NCBI GenBank assembly: GCA_948099385.1
Contig: CANUEZ040000205.1
Span: 2,728,001 to 2,792,000 of the forward strand
Source of the DNA: Fasciola hepatica
Lineage: Eukaryota; Platyhelminthes; Trematoda; Plagiorchiida; Fasciolidae
DNA length: 64,000 bases
Reading direction: 5' to 3'
Shown here: one piece after another, positions 14,578 through 25,900 of the stretch
How the letters are laid out: every line of letters begins with the position of its first letter
How positions within the stretch are numbered: position 1 is the stretch's first letter
Position numbers and translations under genes: made by a program
Notes under the pieces: generated by a model
Told to the model about the DNA's origin: nothing
Database searches by the model: none
What the model saw: the letters and a program-made list of their open reading frames with translations, nothing else

Positions 14578-17500
14578 TTGAAATCCATGGAAGCACTCAG
14601 TGTACAGCTGTTTCATCCTTGTTCGCACTCGACCCATCAGCAGTGCACATCGACCGAGCAACCACGGGGACTCCAACAACCGGTGAACCATTGTGAATCG
14701 AACAACTCAACAACACAAGGCTATCCGGGATGGCTATCAACGCTTTGTTCAACATCTACACTACATCATATATAGCACCCTTCCCAAACTGGCTTCACAT
14801 TTCAATGGTAACAACCAGCTTCGCGCACACCGATCGACTCCTATGATGGATGACTTCTCTGTAGGGGCCTAAGTACAACCAACGCATTCCCAAATGAAAA
14901 ACCTACACAGCTTCATTAATATGCATGCAATTGTTGGGAAGTATTAGGAGATTAGATTAGATTAGATTGGATTTGTATAATATGATTGATCATGCAGCTT
15001 GAACGCTCAACTGAGCATTGAAATCCATGGAAGCACTCACTGTACAGCTGTTTCATCCTTGTTCGGACTCGACTCATCAGCAGTGCACATCGACCGAGCA
15101 ACCACGGGGACTCCAACAACCGGTGAACCATTGTGAATCGAACAACTCAACAACACAAGGCTATCCGGGATGGCTATCAACGCTTTGTTCAACATCCACA
15201 CTACATCATATATAGCACTCTTCCCTAACTGCCTTCAAATTGCAATGGTAACAACCAGCTTCGCGCACACCGATCGACTCCTATGATGGATGACTTCTCT
15301 GTAGGGGCCTAAGTACAACCAACGCATTCCCAAATGAACAACCTACACAGCTTCCTTACTATGCATGCAATTGATTAGTAGTAGGAGATTAGATTAGATT
15401 AGATTAGATTAGATTTGTATAATATGATTGATCATGCAGCTTGAACGCTCAACTGAGCATCGAAATCCATGGAAGCACTCACTGTACAGCTGTTTCATCC
15501 TTGTTCGGACTCGACTCATCAGCAGTGCACATCGACCGAGCAACCACGGGGACTCCAACAACCGGTGAACCATTGTGAATCGAACAACTCAACAACACAA
15601 GGCTATCCGGGATGGCTATCAACGCTTTGTTCAACATCTACACTACATCATATATAGCACCCTTCCCAAACTGGCTTCAAATTGCAATGGTAAAAACCAG
15701 CTTCGCACACACCGATCGACTCCTATGATGGATGAATACTCTGTAGGGGTCTAAGTACAACCAACGCATTCCCAAATGAAAAACCTACACAGCTTCCTTA
15801 CTATGCATGCAATTGATTAGTAATAGGAGATTAGATTAGATTAGATTAGATTAGATTAGATTTGTATAATATGATTGATCATGCAGCTTGAACGCTCAAC
15901 TGAGCATTGAAATCCATGGAAGCACTCACTGTACAGCTGTTTCATCCTTGTTCGGACTCGACTCATCAGCAGTGAACATCGACCGAGCAACCACGGGGAC
16001 TCTAACAACCGGTGAATCATTGTGAATCGAACAACTCAACAACACAAGGCTATCCGGGATGGCTATCAACGCTTTGTTCAACATCTACACTACATCATTT
16101 ATAGCACCCTTCCCAAACTGGCTTCAAATTTGAATGGTAACAACAAGCTTCGCGCACACCGATCGACTCCTATGATGGATGACTTCTCTGTAGGGGCCTG
16201 AGTAAAACCAACGCATTCCCAAATGAAAAACCTACACAGCTTCCCTACAATGCATGCAATTGATTAGTATTAGGAGATTAGATTAGATTAGATTAGATTT
16301 GTATAATATGATTGATCATGCAGCTTGAACGCTCAACTGAGCATTGAAATCCATGGAAGCACTCACTGTACAGCTGTTTCATCCTTGTACGGACTCGACC
16401 CGTCAGCAGTGCACATCGACCGAGCAACCACGGGGACTCCAACAACCGGTGAACCATTGTGAATCGAACAACTCAACAACACAAGGCTATCCGGGATGGC
16501 TATCAACGCTTTGTTCAACATCTACACTACATCATTTATAGCACCTTTCCCAAACTTGCTTCAAATTTGAATGGTAACAACAAGCTTCGCGCACACCGAT
16601 CGACTCCTATGATGGATGACTTCTCTGTAGGTGTCTAAGTACAACCAACGCATTCCCAAATGAAAAACCTACACAGCTTCCTTACTATGCATGCAATTGA
16701 TTAGTAATAGGAGATTAGATTAGATTAGATTAGATTAGATTAGATTTGTATAATATGATTGATCATGCAGCTTGAACGCTCAACTGAGCATTGAAATCCA
16801 TGGAAGCACTCACTGTACAGCTGTTTCATCCTTGTTCGGACTCGACTCATCAGCAGTGAACATCGACCGAGCAACCACGGGGACTCCAACAACCGGTGAA
16901 CCATTGTGAATCGAACAACTCAACAACACAAGGCTATCCGGGATGGCTATCAACGCTTTGTTCAACATCTACACTACATCATTTATAGCACCTTTCCCAA
17001 ACTTGCTTCAAATTTGAATGGTAACAACAAGCTTCGCGCACACCGATCGACTCCTATGATGGATGACTTCTCTGTAGGGGCCTGAGTAAAACCAACGCAT
17101 TCCCAAATGAAAAACCTACACAGCTTCCCTACAATGCATGCAATTGATTAGTATTAGGAGATTAGATTAGATTAGATTAGATTTGTATAATATGATTGAT
17201 CATGCAGCTTGAACGCTCAACTGAGCATTGAAATCCATGGAAGCACTCACTGTACAGCTGTTTCATCCTTGTACGGACTCGACCCGTCAGCAGTGCACAT
17301 CGACCGAGCAACCACGGGGACTCCAACAACCGGTGAACCATTGTGAATCGAACAACTCAACAACACAAGGCTATCCGGGATGGCTATCAACGCTTTGTTC
17401 AACATCTACACTACATCATTTATAGCACCTTTCCCAAACTGGCTTCAAATTTGAATGGTAACAACAAGCTTCGCGCACACCGATCGACTCCTATGATGGA

Positions 17501-20500
17501 TGACTTCTCTGTAGGGGCCTGAGTAAAACCAACGCATTCCCAAATGAAAAACCTACACAGCTTCCCTACAATGCATGCAATTGATTAGTATTAGGAGATT
17601 AGATTAGATTAGATTAGATTTGTATAATATGATTGATCATGCAGCTTGAACGCTCAACTGAGCATTGAAATCCATGGAAGCACTCACTGTACAGCTGTTT
17701 CATCCTTGTACGGACTCGACCCGTCAGCAGTGCACATCGACGGAGCAACCACGGGGACTCCAACAACCGGTGAACCATTGTGAATCGAACAACTCAACAA
17801 CACAAGGCTATCCGGGATGGCTATCAACGCTTTGTTCAACATCTACACTACATCATTTATAGCACCTTTCCCAAACTTGCTTCAAATTTGAATGGTAACA
17901 ACAAGCTTCGCGCACACCGATCGACTCCTATGATGGATGACTTCTCTGTAGGTGTCTAAGTACAACCAACGCATTCCCAAATGAAAAACCTACACAGCTT
18001 CCTTACTATGCATGCAATTGATTAGTAATAGGAGATTAGATTAGATTAGATTAGATTAGATTAGATTTGTATAATATGATTGATCATGCAGCTTGAACGC
18101 TCAACTGAGCATTGAAATCCATGGAAGCACTCACTGTACAGCTGTTTCATCCTTGTTCGGACTCGACTCATCAGCAGTGAACATCGACCGAGCAACCACG
18201 GGGACTCCAACAACCGGTGAACCATTGTGAATCGAACAACTCAACAACACAAGGCTATCCGGGATGGCTATCAACGCTTTGTTCAACATCTACACTACAT
18301 CATTTATAGCACCTTTCCCAAACTGGCTTCAAATTTCAATGGTAACAACCAGCTTCGCGCACACCGATCGACTCCTATGATGGATGACTTCTCTGTAGGG
18401 GCCTGAGTAAAACCAACGCATTCCCAAATGAAAAACCTACACAGCTTCCCTACAATGCATGCAATTGATTAGTATTAGGAGATTAGATTAGATTAGATTA
18501 GATTTGTATAATATGATTGATCATGCAGCTTGAACGCTCAACTGAGCATTGAAATCCATGGAAGCACTCACTGTACAGCTGTTTCATCCTTGTACGGAAT
18601 CGACCCGTCAGCAGTGCACATCGACCGAGCAACCACGGGGACTCCAACAACCGGTGAACCATTGTGAATCGAACAACTCAACAACACAAGGCTATCCGGG
18701 ATGGCTATCAACGCTTTGTTCAACATCTACACTACATCATTTATAGCACCTTTCCCAAATATGCTTCAAATTTCAATGGTAACAACAAGCTTCGCGCACA
18801 CCGATCGACTCCTATGATGGATGACTTCTCTGTAGGGGCCTGAGTAAAACCAACGCATTCCCAAATGAAAAACCTACACAGCTTCCCTACAATGCATGCA
18901 ATTGATTAGTATTAGGAGATTAGATTAGATTAGATTAGATTTGTATAATATGATTGATCATGCAGCTTGAACGCTCAACTGAGCATTGAAATCCATGGAA
19001 GCACTCACTGTACAGCTGTTTCATCCTTGTACGGACTCGACCCGTCAGCAGTGCACATCGACCGAGCAACCACGGGGACTCCAACAACCGGTGAACCATT
19101 GTGAATCGAACAACTCAACAACACAAGGCTATCCGGGATGGCTATCAACGCTTTGTTCAACATCTACACTACATCATATTTAGCACCCTTCCCAAACTGG
19201 CTTCAAATTTCAATGGTAACAACCAGCTTCGCGCACACCGATCGACTCCTATGATGGATGACTTCTCTGTAGGGGCCTAAGTACAACCAACGCATTCCCA
19301 AATGAAAAATCTACACAGCTTCCTTACTATGCATGCAATTGATTAGTAATAGGAGATCAGATTAGATTAGATTAGATTAGATTAGATTTGTATAATATGA
19401 TTGATCATGCAGCTTGAACGCTCAACTGAGCATTGAAATCCATGGAAGCACTCACTGTACAGCTGTTTCATCCTTGTTCGGACTCGACTCATCAGCAGTG
19501 AACATCGACCGAGCAACCACGGGGACTCTAACAACCGGTGAATCATTGTGAATCGAACAACTCAACAACACAAGGCTATCCGGGATGGCTATCAACGCTT
19601 TGTTCAACATCTACACTACATCATTTATAGCACCTTTCCCAAACTTGCTTCAAATTTGAATGGTAACAACAAGCTTCGCGCACACCGATCGACTCCTATG
19701 ATGGATGACTTCTCTGTAGGGGCCTGAGTAAAACCAACGCATTCCCAAATTGAAAACCTACACAGCTTCCCTACAATGCATGCAATTGATTAGTAGTAGG
19801 AGATTAGATTAGATTAGATTAGATTTGTATAATATGATTGATCATGCAGCTTGAACGCTCAACTGAGCATTGAAATCCATGGAAGCACTCACTGTACAGC
19901 TGTTTCATCCTTGTACGGACTCGACCCGTCAGCAGTGCACATCGACCGAGCAACCACGGGGACTCCAACAACCGGTGAACCATTGTGAATCGAACAACTC
20001 AACAACACAAGGCTATCCGGGATGGCTATCAACGCTTTGTTCAACATCTACACTACATCATATTTAGCACCCTTCCCAAACTGGCTTCAAATTTCAATGG
20101 TAACAACCAGCTTCGCGCACACCGATCGACTCCTATGATGGATGACTTCTCTGTAGGGGCCTAAGTACAACCAACGCATTCCCAAATGAAAAACCTACAC
20201 AGCTTCATTAATATGCATGCAATTGTTGGGAAGTATTAGGAGATTAGATTAGATTAGATTAGATTTGTATAATATGATTGATCATGCAGCTTGAACGCTC
20301 AACTGAGCATTGAAATCCATGGAAGCACTCACTGTACAGCTGTTTCATCCTTGTTCGGACTCGACTCATCAGCAGTGCACATCGACCGAGCAACCACGGG
20401 GACTCCAACAACCGGTGAACCATTGTGAATCGAACAACTCAACAACACATGGCTATCCGGGATGGCTATCAACGCTTTGTTCAACATCCACACTACATCA

Positions 20501-21624
20501 TATATAGCACTCTTCCCTAACTGCCTTCAAATTGCAATGGTAACAACCAGCTTCGCGCACACCGATCGACTCCTATGATGGATGACTTCTCTGTAGGGGC
20601 CTAAGTACAACCAACGCATTCCCAAATGAAAAACCTACACAGCTTCCTTACTATGCATGCAATTGATTAGTAGTAGGAGATTAGATTAGATTAGATTAGA
20701 TTAGATTTGTATAATATGATTGATCATGCAGCTTGAACGCTCAACTGAGCATCGAAATCCATGGAAGCACTCACTGTACAGCTGTTTCATCCTTGTTCGG
20801 ACTCGACTCATCAGCAGTGCACATCGACCGAGCAACCACGGGCACTCCAACAACCGGTGAACCATTGTGAATCGAACAACTCAACAACACAAGGCTATCC
20901 GGGATGGCTATCAAAGATTTGCTCAACATCTACACTACATCATATATAGCACCCTTCCCAAACTGGCTTCAAATTGCAATGGTAAAAACCAGCTTCGCAC
21001 ACACCGATCGACTCCTATGATGGATGACTTCTCTGTAGGGGCCTAAGTACAACCAACGCATTCCCAAATGAAAAACCTACACAGCTTCCTTACTATGCAT
21101 GCAATTGATTAGTATTAGGAGATTAGATTAGATTAGATTAGATTTGTATAATATGATTGATCATGCAGCTTGAACGCTCAACTGAGCATTGAAATCCATG
21201 GAAGCACTCACTGTACAGCTGTTTCATCCTTGTTCGGACTCGACTCATCAGCAGTGAACATCGACCGAGCAACCACGGGGACTCTAACAACCGGTGAATC
21301 ATTGTGAATCGAACAACTCCACAACACAAGGCTATCCGGGATGGCTATCAACGCTTTGTTCAACATCTACACTACATCATATATAGCACCCTTCCCAAAC
21401 TGGCTTCAAATTTCAATGGTAACAACAAGCTTCGCGCACACCGATCGACTCCTATGATGGATGATTTCTCTGTAGGGGCCTGAGTAAAACCAACGCATTC
21501 CCAAATGAAAAACCTACACAGCTTCCTTACTATGCATGCAACTATTAGTATTAGGAGATTAGATTAGATTAGATTAGATTTTTATAATATGATTGATCAT
21601 GCAGCTTGAACGCTCAACTGAGCA
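14578..21624 (+). repeat. Array section 4: 1321-bp three-monomer higher-order unit
   Basis: The core is 15907-20309. A monomer with GTGAACATCG is followed by monomers with GTACGGACTCGACCCGTCAG, giving units that start at 15907 (two monomers), 16791 (three), 18112 (three) and 19433 (two). The distances 16791-18112 and 18112-19433 are both 1321 bp (447+437+437). The flanking monomers 15018, 15460 and 15907 recur as 20310, 20752 and 21189, about 5.29 kb away. Confidence 0.85.
15038..15085 (-). ncRNA. Hammerhead ribozyme copy
   Basis: Strict motif on the minus strand, followed by strict copies in the next two monomers (15480 and 15927). The preceding monomer at 14578 is degenerate: GACCCATCAG on the plus strand changes core base A9 to G, and its CAGTG in place of CACTG breaks stem I. 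Confidence 0.72.
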
Positions 21625-22382
21625 TTGAAATCCATGGAAGCACTCACTGTACAGCTGTTTCATCCTTGTTCGGACTCGACCCGTCAGCAGTGCACATCGA
21701 CCGAGCAACCACGGGGACTCCAACAACCGGTGAACCATTGTGAATCGAACAACTCAACAACACAAGGCTATCCGCAATGGCTATCAACGCTTTGTTCAAC
21801 ATCTACACTACATCATATTTAGCACCCTTCCCAAACTGGATTCAAATTTCAATGGTAACAACCAGCTTCGCACACACCGATCGACTCCTATGATGGATGA
21901 CATCTCTGTAAGGGCCTGAGTACACCCAACGCATTCCCAAATGAAAAACCTACACAGCTTCCTTACTATGCATGCAATTGTTGAGAAGTATTAGGAGATT
22001 AGATTAGATTAGATTAGAAATGTATAATATGATTGATCATGCAGCTTGAACGCTCAACTGAGCATTGAAATCCATGGAAGCACTCACTTTACAGCTGTTT
22101 CATCCTTGTTCGGACTCGACTCATCAGCAGTGCACATCGACCGAACAACAACTGGGACTCCAACAACCGGTGAACCATTGTGAATCGAACAACTCAACAA
22201 CACAAGGATATCCGCAATGGCATCAACGCTTTGTTCAACATCTACACTACATCATATATAGCACCCTTCCCAAACTGGCTTCAAATTTCAATGGTAACAA
22301 CCAGCTTCGCACACACCGATCGACTCCTATGATGGATGACTTCTCTGTAGGGGCCTAAGTACAACCAACGCATTCCCAAATG

Positions 22383-22387
22383 AAAAA
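22383..22387 (-). terminator. Candidate pol III terminator (T5)
   Basis: The plus-strand A5 reads TTTTT on the minus strand. A transcript started near 22705 at the A-box would run through the ribozyme at 22578-22531, cross the monomer boundary and the ATTAG run, and end here, about 320 nt long. Some monomers have only four T's (AAATTGAAAACC or AAATGGAAAACC forms). Confidence 0.25.
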
Positions 22388-22530
22388 CCTACACAGCTTC
22401 CTTACTATGCATGCAATTGATTAGTAGTAGGAGATTAGATTAGATTAGATTAGATTAGATTAGATTTGTACAATATGATTGATCATGAAGCTTGAACGCT
22501 CAACTGAGCATTGAAATCCATGGAAGCACT

Positions 22531-22578
22531 CACTGTACAGCTGTTTCATCCTTGTTCGGACTCGACTCATCAGCAGTG
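22531..22578 (-). ncRNA. Hammerhead self-cleaving ribozyme, type I with minimal stem III (reference copy)
   Basis: Read on the minus strand, the order is: CACUG (stem I, 5' side); CUGAUGA (core C3-A9); a 19-nt stem II region starting GUC and ending GGAU; GAAA (G12 to A15.1); then CAGCUGUA, in which U16.1 and A17 form the cleavage triplet GUA; then CAGUG (stem I, 3' side). CACUG and CAGUG are perfectly complementary over 5 bp and abut the core exactly. Stem III is A-U and C-G closed by an AGCU loop. Cleavage is predicted between plus positions 22536 and 22535. Such short stem III hammerheads are known in newt, schistosome and cave cricket satellites and in animal retrozymes, and often act as dimers. 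Weak points are the G-U pair at 10.1/11.1 and a GAGUC duplication in stem II. By hand count 59 strict copies exist, with left coordinates 29, 466, 2234, 4887, 8864, 10185, 10632, 11069, 11516, 12837, 13274, 13721, 15038, 15480, 15927, 16811, 18132, 19453, 20330, 20772, 21209, 22531, 24279, 26470, 27815, 28267, 28729, 30041, 30498, 31386, 31838, 32300, 32752, 33651, 35882, 36324, 37666, 39445, 39887, 40344, 42102, 44311, 45652, 46104, 46993, 47445, 48337, 51448, 51885, 54106, 54543, 55427, 56313, 56758, 60296, 61193, 62517, 62964, 63861; each is 48 nt. Confidence 0.75.
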
Positions 22579-22627
22579 CACATCGACCGAGCAACCACGG
22601 GGACTCCAACAACCGGTGAACCATTGT

Positions 22628-22636
22628 GAATCGAAC
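22628..22636 (-). promoter_or_regulatory. RNA polymerase III B-box-like match
   Basis: The minus strand reads GTTCGATTC, which fits the B-box core GTTCRANNC at every defined position; the flanking bases of the longer tRNA consensus do not match. It occurs at monomer positions 118-126 in most copies. It lies upstream of the hammerhead in the same direction and downstream of the A-box match. A chance match to so short a motif is possible, so this is a candidate only. Confidence 0.35.
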
Positions 22637-22685
22637 AACTCAACAACACAAGGCTATCCGGGATGGCTATCAACGCTTTGTTCAA

Positions 22686-22696
22686 CATCTACACTA
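22686..22696 (-). promoter_or_regulatory. RNA polymerase III A-box-like match
   Basis: The minus strand reads TAGTGTAGATG, which fits TRGYNNARNNG at every defined position. It begins 60 nt upstream of the B-box match, a wider gap than in tRNA genes but within what pol III promoters tolerate. A TATA-like CTATATATG lies just upstream in copies with the CATATATAG form. Copies with CATCCACACTA (for example the monomers at 9, 1330, 10165, 15018, 20310 and 39425) lose the key A. Confidence 0.3.
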
Positions 22697-22880
22697 CATC
22701 ATATATAGCACCCTTCCCAAACTGGCTTCAAATTTCAATGGTAACAACCAGCTTCGCGCACACCGATCGACTCCTATGATGGATGACTTCTCTGTAGGGG
22801 CCTAAGTACAACCAACGCATTCCCAAATTGAAAACCTACACAGCTTCCTTAGTATGCATGCAATTGATTAGTAGTAGAAG

Positions 22881-22900
22881 ATTAGATTAGATTAGATTAG
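22881..22900 (+). repeat. ATTAG (TTAGA) pentamer run, four units, reference copy
   Basis: Every monomer has such a run before the TTGTATAATATG stretch. Four units give a 437-bp monomer, five 442, six 447, seven 452, eight 457 and nine 462. The run is therefore a microsatellite nested in the satellite and the main source of length variation. Interruptions such as TTAGG, ATATT or GATGAG occur in some copies. Confidence 0.95.
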
Positions 22901-25900
22901 ATTTGTATAATATGATTGATCATGCCGCTTGAACGCTCAACTGAGCATTGAAATCCATGGAAGCACTCACTGTACAGCTGTTTCATCCTTGTTCGGACTC
23001 GACCCGTCAGCAGTGCACATCGACCGAGCAACCACGGGGACTCCAACAACCGGTGAACCATTGTGAATCGAACAACTCAACAACACAAGGCTATCCGCAA
23101 TGGCTATCAACGCTTTGTTCAACATCTACACTACATCATATATAGCACCCTTCCCAAACTGGCTTCAAATTTCAATGGTAACAACAAGCTTCGCGCACAC
23201 CGATCGACTCCTATGATGGATGACTTCTCTGTAGGGGCCTAAGTACAACCAACGCATTCCCAATTGGAAAACCTACACAGCTTCCTTAGTATGCATGCAA
23301 TTGATTAGTAGTAGGAGATTAGATTAGATTAGATTAGATTTGTATAATATGATTGATCATGCCGCTTGAACGCTCAACTGAGCATTGAAATCCATGGAAG
23401 CACTCACTGTACAGCTGTTTCATCCTTGTTCGGACTCGACCCATCAGCAGTGCACATCGACCGAGCAACCACGGGGACTCCAACAACCGGTGAACCATTG
23501 TGAATCGAACAACTCAACAACACAAGGCTATCCGGGATGGCTATCAACGCTTTGTTCAACATCTACACTACATCATATATAGCACCCTTCCCAAACTGGC
23601 TTCAAATTTCAATGGTAACAACCAGCTTCGCGCACACCGATCGACTCCTATGATGGATGACTTCTCTGTAGGGGCCTAAGTACAACCAACGCATTCCCAA
23701 ATTGAAAACCTACACAGCTTCCTTAGTATGCATGCAATTGATTAGTAGTAGAAGATTAGATTAGATTAGATTAGATTTGTATAATATGATTGATCATGCC
23801 GCTTGATCGCTCAACTGAGCATTGAAATCCATGGAAGCACTCACTGTACAGCTGTTTCATCCTTGTTCGGACTCGACCCGTCAGCAGTGCACATCGACCG
23901 AGCAACCACGGGGACTCCAACAACCGGTGAACCATTGTGAATCGAACAACTCAACAACACAAGGCTATCCGCAATGGCTATCAACGCTTTGTTCAACATC
24001 TACACTACATCATATATAGCACCCTTCCCAAACTGGCTTCAAATTTCAATGGTAACAACCAGCTTCGCGCACACCGATCGACTCCTATGATGGATGACTT
24101 CTCTGTAGGGGCCTAAGTACAACCAACGCATTCCCAAATGAAAAACCTACACAGCTTCCTTACTATGCATGCAATTGATTAGTAGTAGGAGATTAGGTTA
24201 GATTAGATTAGATTTGTATAATATGATTGATCATGCAGCTTGAACGCTCAACTGAGCATTGAAATCCATGGAAGCACTCACTGTACAGCTGTTTCATCCT
24301 TGTTCGGACTCGACTCATCAGCAGTGCACATCGACCGAGCAACCACGGGGACTCCAACAACCGGTGAACCATTGTGAATCGAACAACTCAACAACACAAG
24401 GCTATCCGGGATGGCTATCAACGCTTTGTTCAACATCTACACTACATCATATTTAGCACCCTTCCCAAACTGGCTTCAAATTTCAATGGTAACAACCAGC
24501 TTCGCGCACACCGATCGACTCCTATGATGGATGACTTCTCTGTAGGGGCCTAAGTACAACCAACGCATTCCCAAATGAAAAACCTACACAGCTTCCTTAC
24601 TATGCATGCAATTGATTAGTAGTAGGAGATTAGGTTAGATTAGATTAGATTTGTATAATATGATTGATCATGCAGCTTGAACGCTCAACTGAGCATTGAA
24701 ATCCATGGAAGCACTCAGTGTACAGCTGTTTCATCCTTGTTCGGACTCGACTCATCAGCAGTGCACATCGACCGAGCAACCACGGGGACTCCAACAACCG
24801 CTGAACCATTGTGAATCGAACAACTCAACAACACGAGGCTATCCGGGATGGCTATCAACGCTTTGTTCAACATCTACACTACATCATATATAGCACCCTT
24901 CCCAAACTGGCTTCAAATTTCAATGGTAACAACCAGCTTCGCGCACACCGATCGACTCCTATGATGGATGACTTCTCTGTAGGGGCCTAAGTACAACCAA
25001 CGCATTCCCAAATGAAAAATCTACACAGCTTCCTTACTATGCATGCAATTGATTAGTAGTAGGAGATTAGATTAGATTAGATTAGATTAGATTTGTATAA
25101 TATGATTGATCATGCAGCTTGAACGCTCAACTGAGCATTGAAATCCATGGAAGCACTCACTGTACAGCTGTTTCATCCTTGTTCGGACTCGACCCATCAG
25201 CAGTGCACATCGACGGAGCAACCACGGGGACTCCAACAACCGGTGAACCATTGTGAATCGAACAACTCAACAACAGAAGGCTATCCGGGATGACTATCAA
25301 CGCTTTGTTCAACATCTACACTACATCATATATAGCACCCTTCCCAAACTGGCTTCAAATTTCAATGGTAACAACCAGCTTCGCGCACACCGATCGACTC
25401 CTATGATGGATGACTTCTCTGTAGGGGCCTAAGTACAACCAACGCATTCCCAAATGAAAAATCTACACAGCTTCCTTACTATGCATGCAATTGATTAGTA
25501 GTAGGAGATTAGATTAGATTAGATTAGATTAGATTTGTATAATATGATTGATCATGCAGCTTGAACGCTCAACTGAGCATTGAAATCCATGGAAGCAATG
25601 TACAGCTATTTCCTCCTTTTCCGGACTCGACTCATCAACAGTGCACATCGACCCAGCAACCACGGGGACTCCAACAACCGGTGAACCATTGTGAATCGAA
25701 CAACTCAACAACACAAGGCTATCCGGGATGGCTATCAACGCTTTGTTCAACATCTACACTACATCATATATAGCACCCTTTCCAAACTGGCTTCAAATCT
25801 CAATGGTTACAACCAGCTTCGCGCACACCGATCGACTCCTATGATGGATGACTTCTCTGTAGGGGCCTAAGTACAACCAACGCATTCCCAAATGAAAAAT

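Larger units (their letters stand above)
22511..22947 (+). repeat. Representative 437-bp monomer (reference map)
   Basis: This copy is close to the majority sequence and serves as a map for the others. Palindromes seen in it: CCATGG at monomer position 8, the overlapping CTGTACAG and ACAGCTGT at 23-34, GTGCAC at 66, ACCGGT at 102, CGATCG at 254, TGCATGCA at 345 and CAATTG at 351, with TGATCA near the end. The hammerhead motif is at 21-68 (minus strand), B-box and A-box matches at 118-126 and 176-186 (minus strand), and four ATTAG units at 371-390. The monomer has moderate GC content. The start point is an arbitrary choice based on the first conserved motif in the window, since a tandem repeat has no natural start. 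Confidence 0.95.
21625..25214 (+). repeat. Array section 5: mixed, with an 874-bp dimer repeated
   Basis: From 22511 the array alternates between a CCGGGATGG monomer (22511, 23385, 24259) and a CCGCAATGG monomer (22948, 23822), all 437 bp, so the higher-order period is 874 bp. All four complete dimer monomers have four ATTAG units. Confidence 0.85.

Noticed and set aside
22501..22520. Plus-strand hammerhead core at CTGAGCATTGAAATCC
   Set aside because: CTGAG followed by GAAA superficially resembles the core, but CUGANGA is not met and no flanking stem I pairing exists.
22551..22605. CENP-B box
   Set aside because: TTCGGACTCGAC and CCACGGGG look suggestive, but no stretch fits TTCG-N4-A-N2-CGGG in either orientation.
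22901..22915. Bacterial-type -10 box or TATA promoter at TGTATAATATG
   Set aside because: No matching -35 element and the setting is eukaryotic satellite DNA; an AT-rich stretch alone is not enough to call a promoter.
25529..25753. Minus-strand open frames of 52-75 codons across the ribozyme region
   Set aside because: Most copies stop at TGA just after the ribozyme; longer versions arise only from small deletions. The region is better explained by the hammerhead structure.
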